Origin: Eonycteris spelaea
Taxonomy: Eukaryota > Chordata > Mammalia > Chiroptera > Pteropodidae
Direction: 5' to 3'
DNA: 64,000 bases
NCBI GenBank assembly: GCA_003508835.1
Contig: PUFA01000068.1
Location: 124,001 to 188,000 of the forward strand
The first letter of the stretch is position 1; each line of letters opens with the position of its first letter. Of this stretch, positions 12,093-23,619 are shown piece by piece. A program made the translations under genes and the position numbers. The notes under the pieces are model-generated. The model did not search any database, had not been told where the DNA came from, and saw nothing but the letters and a program-made list of their open reading frames with translations.

Positions 12093-12720
12093 TTTTCATC
12101 AGAGGCTGAGAGAGAAGGAACCCAACACAAAGGGTGACAGAGGCCACAAATGGAAGAGACACAACAGTCCTGAATACCTTGTTTTACCATCTGATCCAGC
12201 ATATCTGAACTGGGGTATCTTACTTACATTGTACAATGAGAAACAGATTCCTCTCCAAGTTTGCTCATGTCTTTTGAAAGTAAAATATTCCCAAGAAAAG
12301 TAAAAATGTCCAGCCTTGAAGAGAAAGGAATTTCTTATAACTTTTTTCTGATTGAAGATTTAAACATTGAGAATGAAAAGACTGTTAAAAGACACCAGGC
12401 AAGAATAATGTATAGAAGGTGGAATTTGGAAGATTGATTTCATAGCTTTTTTTCTTCTCAGGCCTAGCATCAGTTATACACATAGGGAACAGATACTCAT
12501 CTATATAGTGGACTTAAAGAGTGTTAAAAAAAAAAAAAAAAGAGAGACCTGCCTCAAATGCCTCTCCTACTACCAGAAGCTCTGCATTGCACTACGAGGC
12601 CAAACCTCTTTGTTTTCCACCAACACTTTAATATGGACCCAAACTCTATTTGATCTTTTTTGTATCCTGTTTTGTATCCTTTTATCCTGAACACATAGCT
12701 CATGATTCCATCCATGAAAA
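12093..12720. other. Unassigned DNA with an A run
   Basis: A run of sixteen A residues (12526-12541) is followed by gagagacc and a segment that resembles 11410-11447. The A run could be the tail of a retroposon whose body I cannot identify. No coding sequence is supported. Confidence 0.35.
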
Positions 12721-12776
12721 TGCGTAAATATTATTATTATTATTTTTTATTTATTTTTATTACTTATCATTATTTA

Positions 12777-12878
12777 TGCCTAGAGCACATGGTCTTCCTA
12801 GGTGGTCTCTCATCCAAGTACTAACCAGGCCTGACCCTGCTTAGCTTCCATCATCAGACATCAGGCTTGGCCATAGAC
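12777..12878 (-). pseudogene. 5S rRNA-like body of the SINE
   Basis: The sense reading begins gtctatggcca like the 5' end of 5S rRNA, then skips about 15 bases of the normal sequence. It continues through ggaagctaagcagggtc and cttggatgagagaccaccta to tgctctaggca. The 5S A-box and C-box regions are both present. It is more similar to 5S in the central segment than the copy at 4864. Confidence 0.85.
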
Positions 12879-12887
12879 CATGGACCG

Positions 12888-12960
12888 TGGCTCCACTGGG
12901 GTGTGAACCCAGGAAATTCTGCATGTAAAGCAGACGTGCTAACCACTACACTATGGAACC
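12888..12960 (-). pseudogene. tRNA-Val(UAC)-like head of the SINE
   Basis: The span is 73 bases, the length of a mammalian tRNA-Val. The sense reading starts ggttccatagtgtagtggtt, which contains the A box, and ends with a B box at 12899-12909 (ggttcacaccc) and ccccagtggagcca. The anticodon loop is tttacat with anticodon TAC (complement at 12925-12927) between paired ctgc and gcag. The B box has lost the usual CpG (G to A) and the acceptor stem has a mismatch. It is a SINE head, not a functional tRNA gene. Confidence 0.85.
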
Positions 12961-12964
12961 ACAT

Positions 12965-13984
12965 CCAATATTATTTTTTGATGTTTCTATTTATCATCAA
13001 ATACGTTAGTAGTTTGACATATCTTAACAAGATTAAATTTTGAAAGAGACTTTTAATTGCTCAACCTGAAAAATAATTACTATCATTCAAACTTGGTGTG
13101 ATGCTCACCAGAGAGATATTTGGAGATGTGGGACCAGTCTTGTAAGGTTTATTGAGGAGATTACAGAGTTTAAAGGTAGAACTACATTCTCTAGCTGGGC
13201 CCAATGGGATAAGTTTAATTTCTCTAGATCTTAATTTCTTACATAACTCATGAGAATACTATATATAAATGGATGTCTACTGTTTAATGTGTTGAACTTT
13301 AACCAACAGACAGCCAGATACTTTTCTAGCAAAATGAATTTTTTTCAGAACAACAAAGAATTGCAATTCTGGACGTGCAGTCTAATGGTAAACCACGTGC
13401 AAGTTCAAAGAAACAAAGGAAAGAGACATTCTTTTATGATCTTGGGACAGCCGTTGTGAATGAAGAGTTATTGGAGGACACTAAAAGTTTGAAGTATAGT
13501 GACTGAGTTATGTCAGTCTCCCATTCACTGAGCTGTTACTGGGCAAGGAGGAGTCTTTTCTTCCTTCTGCTGAGGAAGTAATGTGGTATCTCATCTTGTC
13601 AGAGATGCAAGGTACCTGCTTTCTTCCTGTTGGGGTAGTAGTGTGTGTAGAGCAACAAGTGTGTAAGTTCTTTCTTCTAGCCACCTGACTGTTTTTTATA
13701 AAGTTTGTTTTCACAATGCTAAGCCTTAAGTTTTTACCATTTAATATAGGTGATATAAATACAATGTCATTTTGAAGTTAAAATAAAATCTTATGTAAGG
13801 TACCAACACAGTGGCTCTCATATGGTAGGTACTCAATGAATTTTTTTATCTTCTGTCAAAGGATATTACTAAACACCCCAATTTTATTCAACTGTCCTCA
13901 AGTTTGAAAAGTACCTAGGCTTAATCAGAATTTGTCTTTAGTTGCCATATTACTTTTTCAGAGATTCTTCATGGAAACTCACCC
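12965..13984. other. Unassigned DNA
   Basis: No gene is seen. The part at 13500-13720 is less AT-rich and contains a minus-strand open frame of 68 codons (13508-13714) rich in basic residues, with no family resemblance. A decayed LTR around 13090-13240 is possible but not demonstrable. Confidence 0.3.
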
Positions 13985-14095
13985 TTCATAGTGTTTAGCA
14001 ATTTATAAAGTGAGTTTGCATGTATTATCTTAGTAGTAGATTTTATTATCCATATTTTACAGATAAAGGAAATGAGTTCAGAGAACTCACTGCTC
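13985..14095 (-). mobile_element. MIR SINE fragment
   Basis: The antisense MIR core is recognisable as ttattatccatattttacag followed by ataaaggaaatgagttcaga. It is an ancient tRNA-derived SINE. Confidence 0.7.
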
Positions 14096-14099
14096 TCTA

Positions 14100-15190
14100 A
14101 TGAGAATATGATGCCATGCTTATGTTGACTTTGGGGAAAGTCTTTGCAATGTCTTCCTCATCAGTTGTGTACCTTTTACAGTCCCTGGTAAATACTTCCT
14201 TAAGGTCTAATATTGCTGATGCTTTGAGAAAAATGGTAACTTGCCTAATAGATTTGTAAATTAAATTTCCCCTCTTTTTTACTGTTTCACACTTAGCAGT
14301 GTTCCTAGTATAATCTTTCTTCCCGCAGGTCTGGAAATTTCATATGCTTTAGTTGGTTTGCATTTTTAAAACAATGCATGCGTTTGCAATACACTGAGAG
14401 CTCTGGCTCAGATAACAAGACTTTTCCCTTCTGCAGATGGAAACAATTAAATAAAAACACATCAAAAAAACTCTCTTTACGTGGGAAACCTGAGATTCAC
14501 ACATTTTCATAAATTCTGAACCATGCTTTTGGTCATTTGTTTTTCACTATTTCTCCATAAGCCATTTCATCCAGCCCATTAATCATGATTTAAAAAAATA
14601 TATATTCTCCGAATTTCCAATGAGTTTGACTTTATCTTTTGATAATGAGGTGTTCAAAACCCAGTTTATGTTCCAAGAAGAATGTCAGTTATCCAATAAA
14701 AATGAAATACTTATCACTTAACCCATTGTTTTAATCCACGCCATGCTATAAGCATAAAATAATTTTAACTACACACTTTAAAAGAGTTAAATATTTTCTT
14801 ATTTTACTTCTAGAAAAAAGTGAATTATAGAGATTAGCCAGAAAGGCCATGCTAAAGGATTTGAGAGTTCCTTTTATTCTAAAACAATAGAATAACTTGA
14901 AAAATATTTGGGTTTACCTTTTGTCATGACCCCGACCTTCTTGATAGTAAGTATCTTTTGTATTAACACATCCCAAATTTGTTCTCAGCCAACACCTTAT
15001 CCCTAAAAATAGCTAAGGTTTCTTCTCTCGCCAATCCATTCATCTTCTTTAAAGTCCTAAGAAACCCAAAGCCTTCCAGGATCATTAAATCTTTCAACTT
15101 CTTGGGCTACCACCCTTCATTTCTTAATTCTATTTTCAGTTGATGTTCTCATTCCTATACCTTCAGAGCCTCAAGCCTTTCATCCTCTAC
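14100..15190. other. Unique-looking DNA
   Basis: No gene or nameable repeat is seen. Around 14330-14460 there are closely spaced tttgcat / atgcat motifs that could be octamer or POU sites, but nothing decisive. Confidence 0.35.
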
Positions 15191-15194
15191 CTCA

Positions 15195-15360
15195 ATTTCT
15201 TTTGAATAATATTTATTGAATGCTTAACATGTGCTTTGCTTGCATTATCTTTTTTTTTAATTGAACATTAATCCTATGAGTTAAGTGGCATCACTCTACC
15301 TTTATAAGGTGAGGAAACTGGTATTCAGAAAGACTGAGCTGTAATAATTAGGCACCAATC
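15195..15360 (-). mobile_element. MIR SINE fragment
   Basis: Antisense MIR: tgcttaacatgtgctttgct at the left, an AT-rich insertion (ttttttttaattg), then gaggaaactggtattcagaa and gactgagctg. Confidence 0.65.
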
Positions 15361-16135
15361 AGAAGACTAATCACACCAGTGATTTTAAAAGAGATAATCC
15401 AATATAAGAAACTGTTACCTATTTGTAAATAATTGGTAAGCATTAAAAAAGAAACACTAAGGTGTGTAGATGTATCAAAAACAGGAAACGGTAAGAGGAG
15501 CTAAAACTCATTTTTCTCTAAGTGACTGCTGCTCGGCAGGTGTTCCTGTTTATAAGCTAAAAGAAAGGGTCTGTGGAGATGGAACCCAAGCCTCTAAGGA
15601 GAGGTTCCAACTCATTGGTACTATGGCTCGGAGTGTTAGAAAAACTTGATCCTAAATTCAACTGCTTCTAACAAACTCCTGCTGCCACAAGGAAGAAGAA
15701 ACTTTGCTGATAAGGAAATCCAACCACAAATAACCAGGAAGCAAACTGGATGGAGAATATCCCTGATATCTACTTTAGCCTTTCCTCTAACCGGTATTCT
15801 GTTGCTAGAGCCTTCTAGGAAGCCAGATGACAAAAGATAAATGTGGTTTGTGGAATTCCATCTTAGCATCATGGAACAGAGTATAGAGGGTGGATATGAA
15901 GGAGAGAAACAATAGCTTAATAACTGATACGGTTCACTTGTTTGCCTCTTAAGAAACCATAACACCCTTCAACACACATTTAAATTTTTACAAATCAACA
16001 ATAGCAACTTTAGATTCCAAACAACAAGATGGAACAATATTTTGCTCACAACCTTTCCTCAAAGTGAGGAGACACAGAGTCTAAGCAGTCATTGTGTTCA
16101 TCTCTGGAAAACAGTTACACTATCCATCTTAGGGC
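15361..16135. other. Unassigned, slightly GC-richer DNA
   Basis: Composition is closer to balanced between 15500 and 15900. Opposing open frames lie at 15646-15840 (plus, 64 codons) and 15636-15965 (minus, 109 codons). Neither shows a recognised motif. Since the next segment is retroviral, part of this may be decayed ERV sequence. Confidence 0.3.
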
Positions 16136-16139
16136 TCTG

Positions 16140-16345
16140 TTATTTTACTTCTTGATTCAGCCATAGTTCCATTGCTACATTTTTTATTTCTGCTGTGAAA
16201 TGAGTTCCTTGATCAGACACAATTTTATAAAGAATATCTCAACAGCGAATATGGCCTTCCATAAACCTATGGATGATAGTGACGACAGAAGCTTCATGGA
16301 CAAGTCCATATCCAAAATGCGTCTGCTCCAGTGACGACATTAGAA
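16140..16345 (-). mobile_element. ERVL-like retroviral pol (integrase) fragment
   Basis: The minus-strand reading resembles the integrase core of ERVL-group endogenous retroviruses. The codons for an Asp-Gln-Gly segment at the conserved second catalytic Asp lie near 16204-16216, with typical surrounding wording on both sides. It is a short fragment with frame breaks. No LTR, gag or env is visible next to it, so it is a scrap of an ancient provirus. Confidence 0.5.
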
Positions 16346-16349
16346 AACA

Positions 16350-17935
16350 AGGGCTTTATAACAGCCTTTAGGGTGATCATAACCACTTTCTGTCATTTTT
16401 TCTTTCCCTTGGCAGCTTTCCCATAACCAAGTTCTTATTTGATGCCCAGAACCCGCTCCAGGGAAATATGCCCTGCCCCCATATTGTAAGTTATTGTTAA
16501 TTTTCAAATTATTTTATGCTTTCATTTTATTTTTAAATTTTAATAATAAAATATTTTATCTTCATAATATTAGAAATACAAATTGTTTTAAAAATATCAT
16601 AAATTGATGTCATCACCCCTGGTATTGTTTATCAGATGAAATGACTGTCATCACCAAGAACAGCAATACTTTGGTTATATGTTGAATGAAAAGTGGTCCA
16701 AAAAGTATCAAAGTACAGACCAAATTCATTATTTAATATTATACAATCATCATTTGAAATTAAAATTTATCATCTTTTGTATGCCATTCAAGCAGTAAGT
16801 CTTTAGGGTTCAAAGAGACTGTGTTTTTTAGGGGTTTAGTCTATGGTGAAGTAAAACTAACTGATTAAAATACATTATGAGTACACTTTTATGAGTAGAT
16901 TATGAGATACATTATGAGTGTTCTTAGATATTAACACAGAGATTTGTAAGCTGGAACATGCATGCTGACTTTGAATCTTTCATGAATGTAAAGCAACTTC
17001 CTAACTAACTACTAAACAAAATGAACTGAGGAGTGGAAAGCCAATATAATATTAAGTGAACTTACTGAAAATTTATTCTTACTTTTCTCATGTAATATTT
17101 TTCTTGCTTTCTTGTACCATCAAGTGGCCACCAAAACCAGTCTATTTCATAGTATTTCATCTATGATATATCCAGTGTACCTCTATTTTGAGCCTAAGTC
17201 TAAGTTATTGATTGTGAAGAACACATAAATGTATAAGAAAAAAGTTACAGTCTCAGAATTTGAAGCTGAGGATAAAAAGAAAATATATCTGCTTAGCTGG
17301 AAAAACCAAAAAGAATCTAAGCTAATATAATATAGGGAGCAAACAGCAATTTTGCCACAATACTTTGAAATTTGATTTAATCCTTTTGCTGATCTGAAAT
17401 TCATGTTTTTATTTCCCTATGGAAATACAGTAATTTAAATTTTTGATGTTCATTTTGAGTACAGAGTGAAAAATATACAAATGATGTCAGTCTTCAAAAA
17501 CCATTTGATTGATGCTTCACTTGCTAGGTATTTTTCATATTTAAGATTTTTAGAGTTCTTTCACTATTTAAGGCTTTTCAGAATCATTTAATGGTTTACT
17601 AATTAAACAGGTGTTTTTATGCTGGCCTCTAAAGCATTTTAAGCTTATAGAAATCTCAATATTTTGAAATGTTTTTGTCTGGCTTTAAAAAAAAAGGCAA
17701 CACAGTGTTTATCAATGATCAATCACATTTATTAAAAATTCGTTTCTCATTTTTTATTACCTGAGATTCAAATACTTGAGTAAATAAATACCTTCTGTAT
17801 TTTTTATTTTCCTCATCAAATGTTCTCTTAATGCTTTCAGAGAGAAAGAAAATATTGCAACACTCTTTATTCCCTAGACAATGTTACGAAGGCAATAACT
17901 ATTCTATGCTATAGTAGTAGTGGTTTTTAGCAGTG
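16350..17935. other. Unique-looking AT-rich DNA
   Basis: No gene is seen. Positions 16500-16600 are extremely AT-rich. A minus-strand open frame of 73 codons (17183-17404) has no recognisable motif. Confidence 0.35.
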
Positions 17936-17937
17936 TA

Positions 17938-18090
17938 GTTAGTTTATGTAACCCTCAGTTTCTACATCCATAAAATGGTAAGAGTAATGGATATTTTATA
18001 AGTTACTGTATTACATGAGTAACACATACAACGTGCTTTGCATACTGTCTGGCAAATAGTAATAACCACCCAGTAAATGTCAGCTTTTTA
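17938..18090 (+). mobile_element. MIR SINE fragment
   Basis: Sense MIR: accctcagtttctacatcca then taaaatggtaagagtaatgg and, at the 3' side, gcatactgtctggcaaatag. Confidence 0.7.
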
Positions 18091-18310
18091 ATTTATTATA
18101 CTTATTATTACAATTATTTTTGGTTGATTTCTCTATTATGAGCACTTTGTTGGTAGTTTAGAGTAAAACATGTCATGCTCAGCTACCTAGAGTTTAAAAT
18201 AAAGCAGAAAGAATAGATGATTTATAAAATATAGTAATGAAGAAGTAGCATGAACATGGAATTACACATCATATTGCCTTTGTTTCTGCTGGATAAGTAG
18301 CAATCATGTG

Positions 18311-18389
18311 CCCTCTGATAGGGTAAAATTACTGCCAACTAAATTATAGTTGGCAGAGGGCTGCAGCTGCATTCATTCACATCAGAGGG
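18311..18389. repeat. Nested inverted repeat
   Basis: The outer arms ccctctgat (18311-18319) and atcagaggg (18381-18389) are perfect 9-base complements. Inside them lie perfect 10-base arms ctgccaacta (18332-18341) and tagttggcag (18347-18356) with a 5-base loop. The centres of the two pairs differ by about 6 bases. A further small palindrome, gcagctgc, lies at 18363-18370. No repeat family or gene explains it. Confidence 0.85.
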
Positions 18390-20634
18390 AAGATGCCAAG
18401 TGCCAATGAGAGAAATAAACCTAATGACTAACAATCCCAAGACTTTTCTTTCTATTTATCTTTAAATGTCATTATTACCTATCTCTTAATTCTTTTTACT
18501 TGGCAATTTGCTTTATTTTATATCTACATATACATACGTAAATTTATACATATATACAAATATGTATATGTCTTCTAAATTAGTTTTCTATTTTAGAGAT
18601 AATACCACTATGAGAGTATTAAGTTATTCCTGAAATAGGATCAGTAGTTGATTAATACAGTGGTCTCCTACTAGTAATTTTAACTCTTAGGTCACTGCCA
18701 TGAGAGTTCATTTTATAAATCTGCTTTAAGGGAGATGTCACCAACAGGACTAGAAAATTCTGCATCGCATTACCTTAGACAAAATGATCACTTACCTTGA
18801 AGTCTTTAAGAGTTTCAAATTGTATGAAAGGTTTTTTTCCCCTTAAATGTTTCTCCTAAGGTCACCTTGCCTAATGCCTGGCACATAAAAGAGTCTCAAT
18901 AAAAATGTGTTAATTAAGTGATTTCATTGATTTCTAAGTATGAAATTTCTTCCATTTGTCTACAAAATTTATTCCAAATTAATATTTCACACTTTATAGA
19001 TCTTAGACTCATTATTGTAAGAAAAAGAGTGTTTGTTAGTAAAAGTAAAATGCAGACTATCTCAATTACTACTGGATATCAGATGAGCAAATAGCTCAAA
19101 TGTTGCCCCTCTATTTCTTCATCTCTCTTTGAGATTTTCTCACTTTTAGTATTGTATCATTACCAATCTTACTTCAAAGGCATTGTTGCTCCCTCTTTTT
19201 TACTCTCAACTTAGAATCTGAAAGGAAACATGCCTCTTAGTTTCTCTCACTTAGCACAACTGAGACTGCTTGTGGATATAGTTTTAATTCTGTAAAATAC
19301 TATGAAATAACCAAAGAAAAAGAAATCTAAAGCATGTTAGTAATGGACACAATTGTGCTTCAAACTGTGCAATTTGTTTAAAGTTTGAAATTATTTCTTG
19401 TGTTTGAAATACCATCCCATGTTCTAGACTATTTCTTTCATGAGCAAGGGCTTTTTAACACTCTGTTCCTAAAGCATCTATCTAGAAACTATGTCTTTTT
19501 ATAACACAACCCAAGAAATTCATACATTCTTATCTAAATAAGAACCACTCATCCAGTTCCAGAATCTAATCCTAGACACACTCTTTTTCCCATTTGATTA
19601 TCTCCTGCAATAATAGCATTTTGCTTTAGGTATTTCCATGTGCTCTTACTGCAAGAGTATGGCTGTATCTTTAAAAGACAATCATATGTTCACAAGTAAG
19701 TATATAATTTACATAAAGAAATGATCATTTTCTCTCCAGTAATCTGATAAAATATCATTTTGAAATGGTGGCTCTCCCTTCTTGATGTACTTCCCTTGTT
19801 TCAGTCATCTTCCACGTTCCTGACATTCATTCCTTGAAGATTCTAGTACTAGTCTCTCCCCCTCCATTACTAATCTTACCATTGTTCTTTGTAAAATTTA
19901 TGGTTTCTCTACTTTATGTACACCTTATCTTGGTGGCCAACCTCCGCGGTCATAGACCACTATTTTCAAAAACATGTTGTGACCTTTGATGAGTCATAAA
20001 ATCTATTTAGAATATCATAATCAGCCCTTTTCTCATTTAATATAACAGGATAAAAAAGATCTAAGAGTTTCTAATGTAATAAAGATTAATATTGTCTTGT
20101 GAAACTTTCATCCATATGCATGCATGTAAATTAGGTACCATGTCTCAGTGTAAGATGTTGGCTGTTCTAAAGTTTAAGGGCAATTTCAATCTTAAGAATT
20201 TTGGCACACTCTGTATTTCTTATTTTGGATCACAAAAACAAATTTTGAAAACTATTGTTTTAAACTTTGTTGTTGCCAATAATTATACCTTTAAAATCAT
20301 AATGTAAAGGTTAATATTTTCTGACAATAAAATTCTGTCACTACAAGTAACCCAACTCATACCAACAAAATCTTCATTACTGCAAATTTTAACCATCTAT
20401 TATTCCATATATGCTCTCATTCTTTTGTATTTTGCTTATATTCAGTTATTCATTGCTATAATCACTTATGTGTGTATATCTTCCTACTATATTGAAATAC
20501 CCTCTTCCACTTACCTCACAAAATTCCGGTTTGGGATAAATCTTACTGTTTAGTCTTTGTCATCCTCAAACAGCTTAAAGTGTCTAAGGAAAACATAAAG
20601 CCACAATGAATTACAAGTATTACTTCAAATGTAT
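18390..20634. other. Unique-looking DNA with one L2/MIR tail
   Basis: At about 18865-18925 taatgcctggcacataaaag and a following tcaataaaaatgtg resemble the 3' end shared by L2 and MIR elements. No gene or other nameable repeat is seen. A plus-strand open frame at 20092-20307 (71 codons) has no family signature. Confidence 0.4.
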
Positions 20635-20647
20635 AAGATCTTAGGTA

Positions 20648-20948
20648 CATGGATAGGCCTTAAGTTAATCATGCTAAGTGAAATAAGCCAGACAGAAAAA
20701 TTGAAAATCACATGATATCACTTATATGTGGGATATAAAATTAAAAGTGACATATGAATAGAAGAAATGGAGACTCATGGACATGGACTATAGACTAGTG
20801 GTTATCAAAGGGTAGGGAGGAGGGGAGAGGTAGGCAGGGTAGAAGGGGTCAAATATGTGGTAAAAGAAAGAAATCTAAATATGGGAGGTGAACACAATGT
20901 AAATACACACACACACACATATACATATATACACACACACATTATTTG

Positions 20949-20994
<46 letters not shown>

Positions 20995-21073
20995 CTGTTA
21001 AGTGTATAGCTGAAACATGTTGGATTTTGTTAACCAACATCACCATAAAAAATTAATTAATTGATTTTTTAAA
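20648..21073 (+). mobile_element. 5'-truncated LINE-1, 3' end
   Basis: The L1 3' UTR is recognisable from ctaagtgaaataagccagac (about 20673), the tatcacttatatgtggg block (20715) and a 3' end reading ttttgttaaccaacatcacc (21027), which matches the bat L1 tail type. Imperfect flanks aagatcttaggtac (20634-20647) and aagacctcaggtac (21074-21087) look like a decayed target-site duplication. A CA/TA microsatellite has expanded inside it. Confidence 0.85.
20903..20990. repeat. Compound (AC)n/(AT)n microsatellite
   Basis: Runs of AC, then mixed ATAC, then a pure TA run (about 20966-20990) lie within the L1 3' UTR. Confidence 0.95.
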
Positions 21074-21089
21074 AAAGACCTCAGGTACA

Positions 21090-22870
21090 AGCACCAAGTG
21101 GGACTTCAGTGTATTCTCTAGTCATGTCACTTTTGCACTCACTTGGATGTGGAAACACACACAAAACGAGGTTAAGTATTGATCAGCTAACAAATATGTG
21201 ACCAGGGCTCACAGGACCCTAACCCTGTATTTCCCTTCAGAGAAGTAATTCAGTGTTATCTAATTCAGTGTTCCTGGAGACTTTATAGGATATAACTCTG
21301 TAACAAGAACTTTTACAGTGTTATAAAAATTAAATACAGTTTTAAGAAGTAATAAGTAAAAATCAAAAGAGAAATTAAATGAATTTAACTCATGTTTTTT
21401 TGGTAACATACTGCACATAGAAAAATATTCTATGTGACTTTTAAACTCAGTTATTTGATGTATAGTTCTTTAGGACAAAGAGAAAGGCAAGACTATCTTA
21501 AACTGCTTCCAGTATTATTCACGTGTGGTTAATATTTGTACTCAATCTAAGAATACTTATCTCACATATTATATAACATGTGAGCGGTAATAAGTAATTA
21601 TACTGATATTATTAAAAATCAAGTTGTTAGAATGGTTAAAAGGAGATAATTTGGAAAATCAATGACGTTAAGTAAAAATTCTGTAATTTTGAAATGAAAA
21701 TCAGTAAGAGCTCATGTATTTTTATTTTTTAAAAAATTACATATTTTTGGCTTTATCCACTGAAAAGGCTTAGAAATATTGAACAATCCTGGCACTGACA
21801 TCTGTAGACCTAGATTGTGTTCTTCAAATATTATTTCCAATTAAAAGGAATTAGAACTATGTGGAGAAATATTTAATTCCACTCTGCAGTAAGGAGTGTA
21901 CCTGATAATCCTGGATTCACTTTGTCAGGCTAGAAAAGGAAGCAATTTGAGTTTTGTGTGAAACCACTCAAAAGCCAAACTGAAGAAACTCTCACTGGTT
22001 AAAGACAGGACACTTTGAGCATCAAATGTGTTGAAATCTATAAGTTCTTAAGTGGTTCAAACAAATGAACAAACATAAACCTTATTAGTCACCTTTAGAG
22101 GACACTTAAGAATCAACAAAAGAAAAGATTTAAATATTCATCCGTACCTCTGTGTAACCAAAAGTTGTTGAGGGGAATGACCTTTTTATAGAAGTGTTCT
22201 ATTTAAAAATGAAAGAAAAGTTTGAATTTTCAGATTAATGAATCTAGAAGATATAATAAATGACTAATACTGTTACAAAAAGAACAAGAAATTGGTCATA
22301 ACCTAATGGTGATAAATCAAACTATCTATGAAATAGCTTCCTCTACCCCCCAAAATTCAATGTATTATCTATCTATCAATTTATAGAATATATGTAGAAA
22401 ACAAACTGCAATAAGAAAAAGAAAAGAGAAAGTGAAAATTATAAACTTCAATCAAATAAGACTTAACAAACATATCAATAAATTGTATGTATTTTATTGG
22501 GTCCTTATTTAAATAAACATAAAAAACAAATTATTAAGTTATTGAGATAAATGTAAGCACTGAGTTTTGATGATTTTATTGTTTAGTGGTATTACATTAA
22601 TTTAGTATTAATTTTATAGTATTACAGGTAAAAATTTTAAGAAGTCCTTATATTTTAGAAACACATATTGAAGTATTTACAGATACATAATGGAATATCT
22701 GGAATTTGTATCAAAGTAATTCACAGGGATCGTGTGTCAAACAAGCTTGGCTGTGTGTTCAAGTTGTGGAAAGTAAATGATGAGTAAATCAGATTACATT
22801 GCAGCTTTTGTCAACATTTGCATGTATTTAAAAGTTCAAAATAAACACAAAATTTCAATTTCATTTCTGA
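21090..22870. other. Unique-looking AT-rich DNA
   Basis: No gene or nameable repeat is seen. Several A-rich stretches occur around 22300-22450. Confidence 0.35.
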
Positions 22871-22879
22871 TATATCTTT

Positions 22880-23565
22880 TCTCTCCAAACACGCATAGAC
22901 ATAGCTTACTTTCACAGTTATCCAGAATCTCTCCATTTCTACTAACCTTTATCAGTGCCACCAGACCAAACTTCTTTCATCACTTGCCTGGGCCACTTCC
23001 ATGGCTTTCGCCTAACCTCCCTGCTTTTACTCTTGCCTCTTGATAGTCTGTTCTCAAGCCAGGAATTTAAAAATGTAAGGCAGGTTAGGCAGCCTTCTTA
23101 AAACCCTAGGAGAGTTTTATTATATTTGGAATAAAATTTTAATATAGTCATAAATGATTTTGCCCAGACTATTTCTCCCACCTTATTTCTTACAACTCTT
23201 TTCACTCTCTTCACTTCAACCACATTCTGATTCTCAAACATCTGCAACACAGTACAGTCTCTAGACTTTGTTTTTGCTCTTTTCCCCACTCTGGAATACT
23301 TTGTATTTCTATAATGTGCCTCCTTATGTCATTGGGTTCTCAGTTTTAATGTCATGTACTCAGAGCTGACTGCCTGACTACCTGACCTCAAAGAATACTA
23401 CCTTGTAATCTCTAACCACTTAATATGCTTAATTTTTTATATTACATGTTGTTACGTATTTATTTGTGAACAATATCTTTGTTCTGTTTATCAGTGAGCT
23501 CTGACATCTCCATTGTCATCTAACACATAGATAATGCTCAACAAATATTTGTTGAATAAGTAAAT
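22880..23565 (+). mobile_element. LINE-2 (L2) 3' region
   Basis: The C/T-rich L2 body (tcaccctgcc-type wording from 22970 to 23290) leads to the typical L2 end aatgctcaacaaatatttgt followed by tgaataag at about 23536-23560. The small open frames on both strands across it are shadows of the low-stop C/T-rich composition. Confidence 0.75.
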
Positions 23566-23619
23566 GGATGCTTTTAAATTGATTAATAGCACATTGATAA
23601 GACTTTGCTTAAGTCTCTA

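Larger units (their letters stand above)
12725..12960 (-). mobile_element. Composite tRNA-Val / 5S rRNA SINE
   Basis: Read on the minus strand, this retroposon has a 73-base tRNA-Val-like head (12960 down to 12888), a 9-base linker (12887-12879), a 5S-rRNA-like body of 102 bases (12878 down to 12777) and an A/T-rich tail built of taa/aataa repeats (12776 to about 12725). Both parts carry RNA polymerase III internal promoters. 5S-derived SINEs are documented in fruit bats and springhares, and hybrid forms exist. I cannot assign the exact subfamily. Target-site duplications are not clear because the flanks are low-complexity. Confidence 0.85.

Noticed and set aside
12888..12960. Functional tRNA-Val gene
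   Set aside because: B-box and acceptor-stem changes, no pol III terminator after it, and fusion to a 5S-like body mark it as a SINE head.
15636..15965. 109-codon minus-strand frame as a gene
   Set aside because: No recognisable domain; an overlapping plus-strand frame shows that the segment simply has few stop triplets on either strand.
22777..23043. 88-codon plus-strand frame as a gene
   Set aside because: Its 3' half lies within the C/T-rich L2 fragment; the residue pattern (Ser/Leu/Pro) is typical of a translated C/T-rich repeat.
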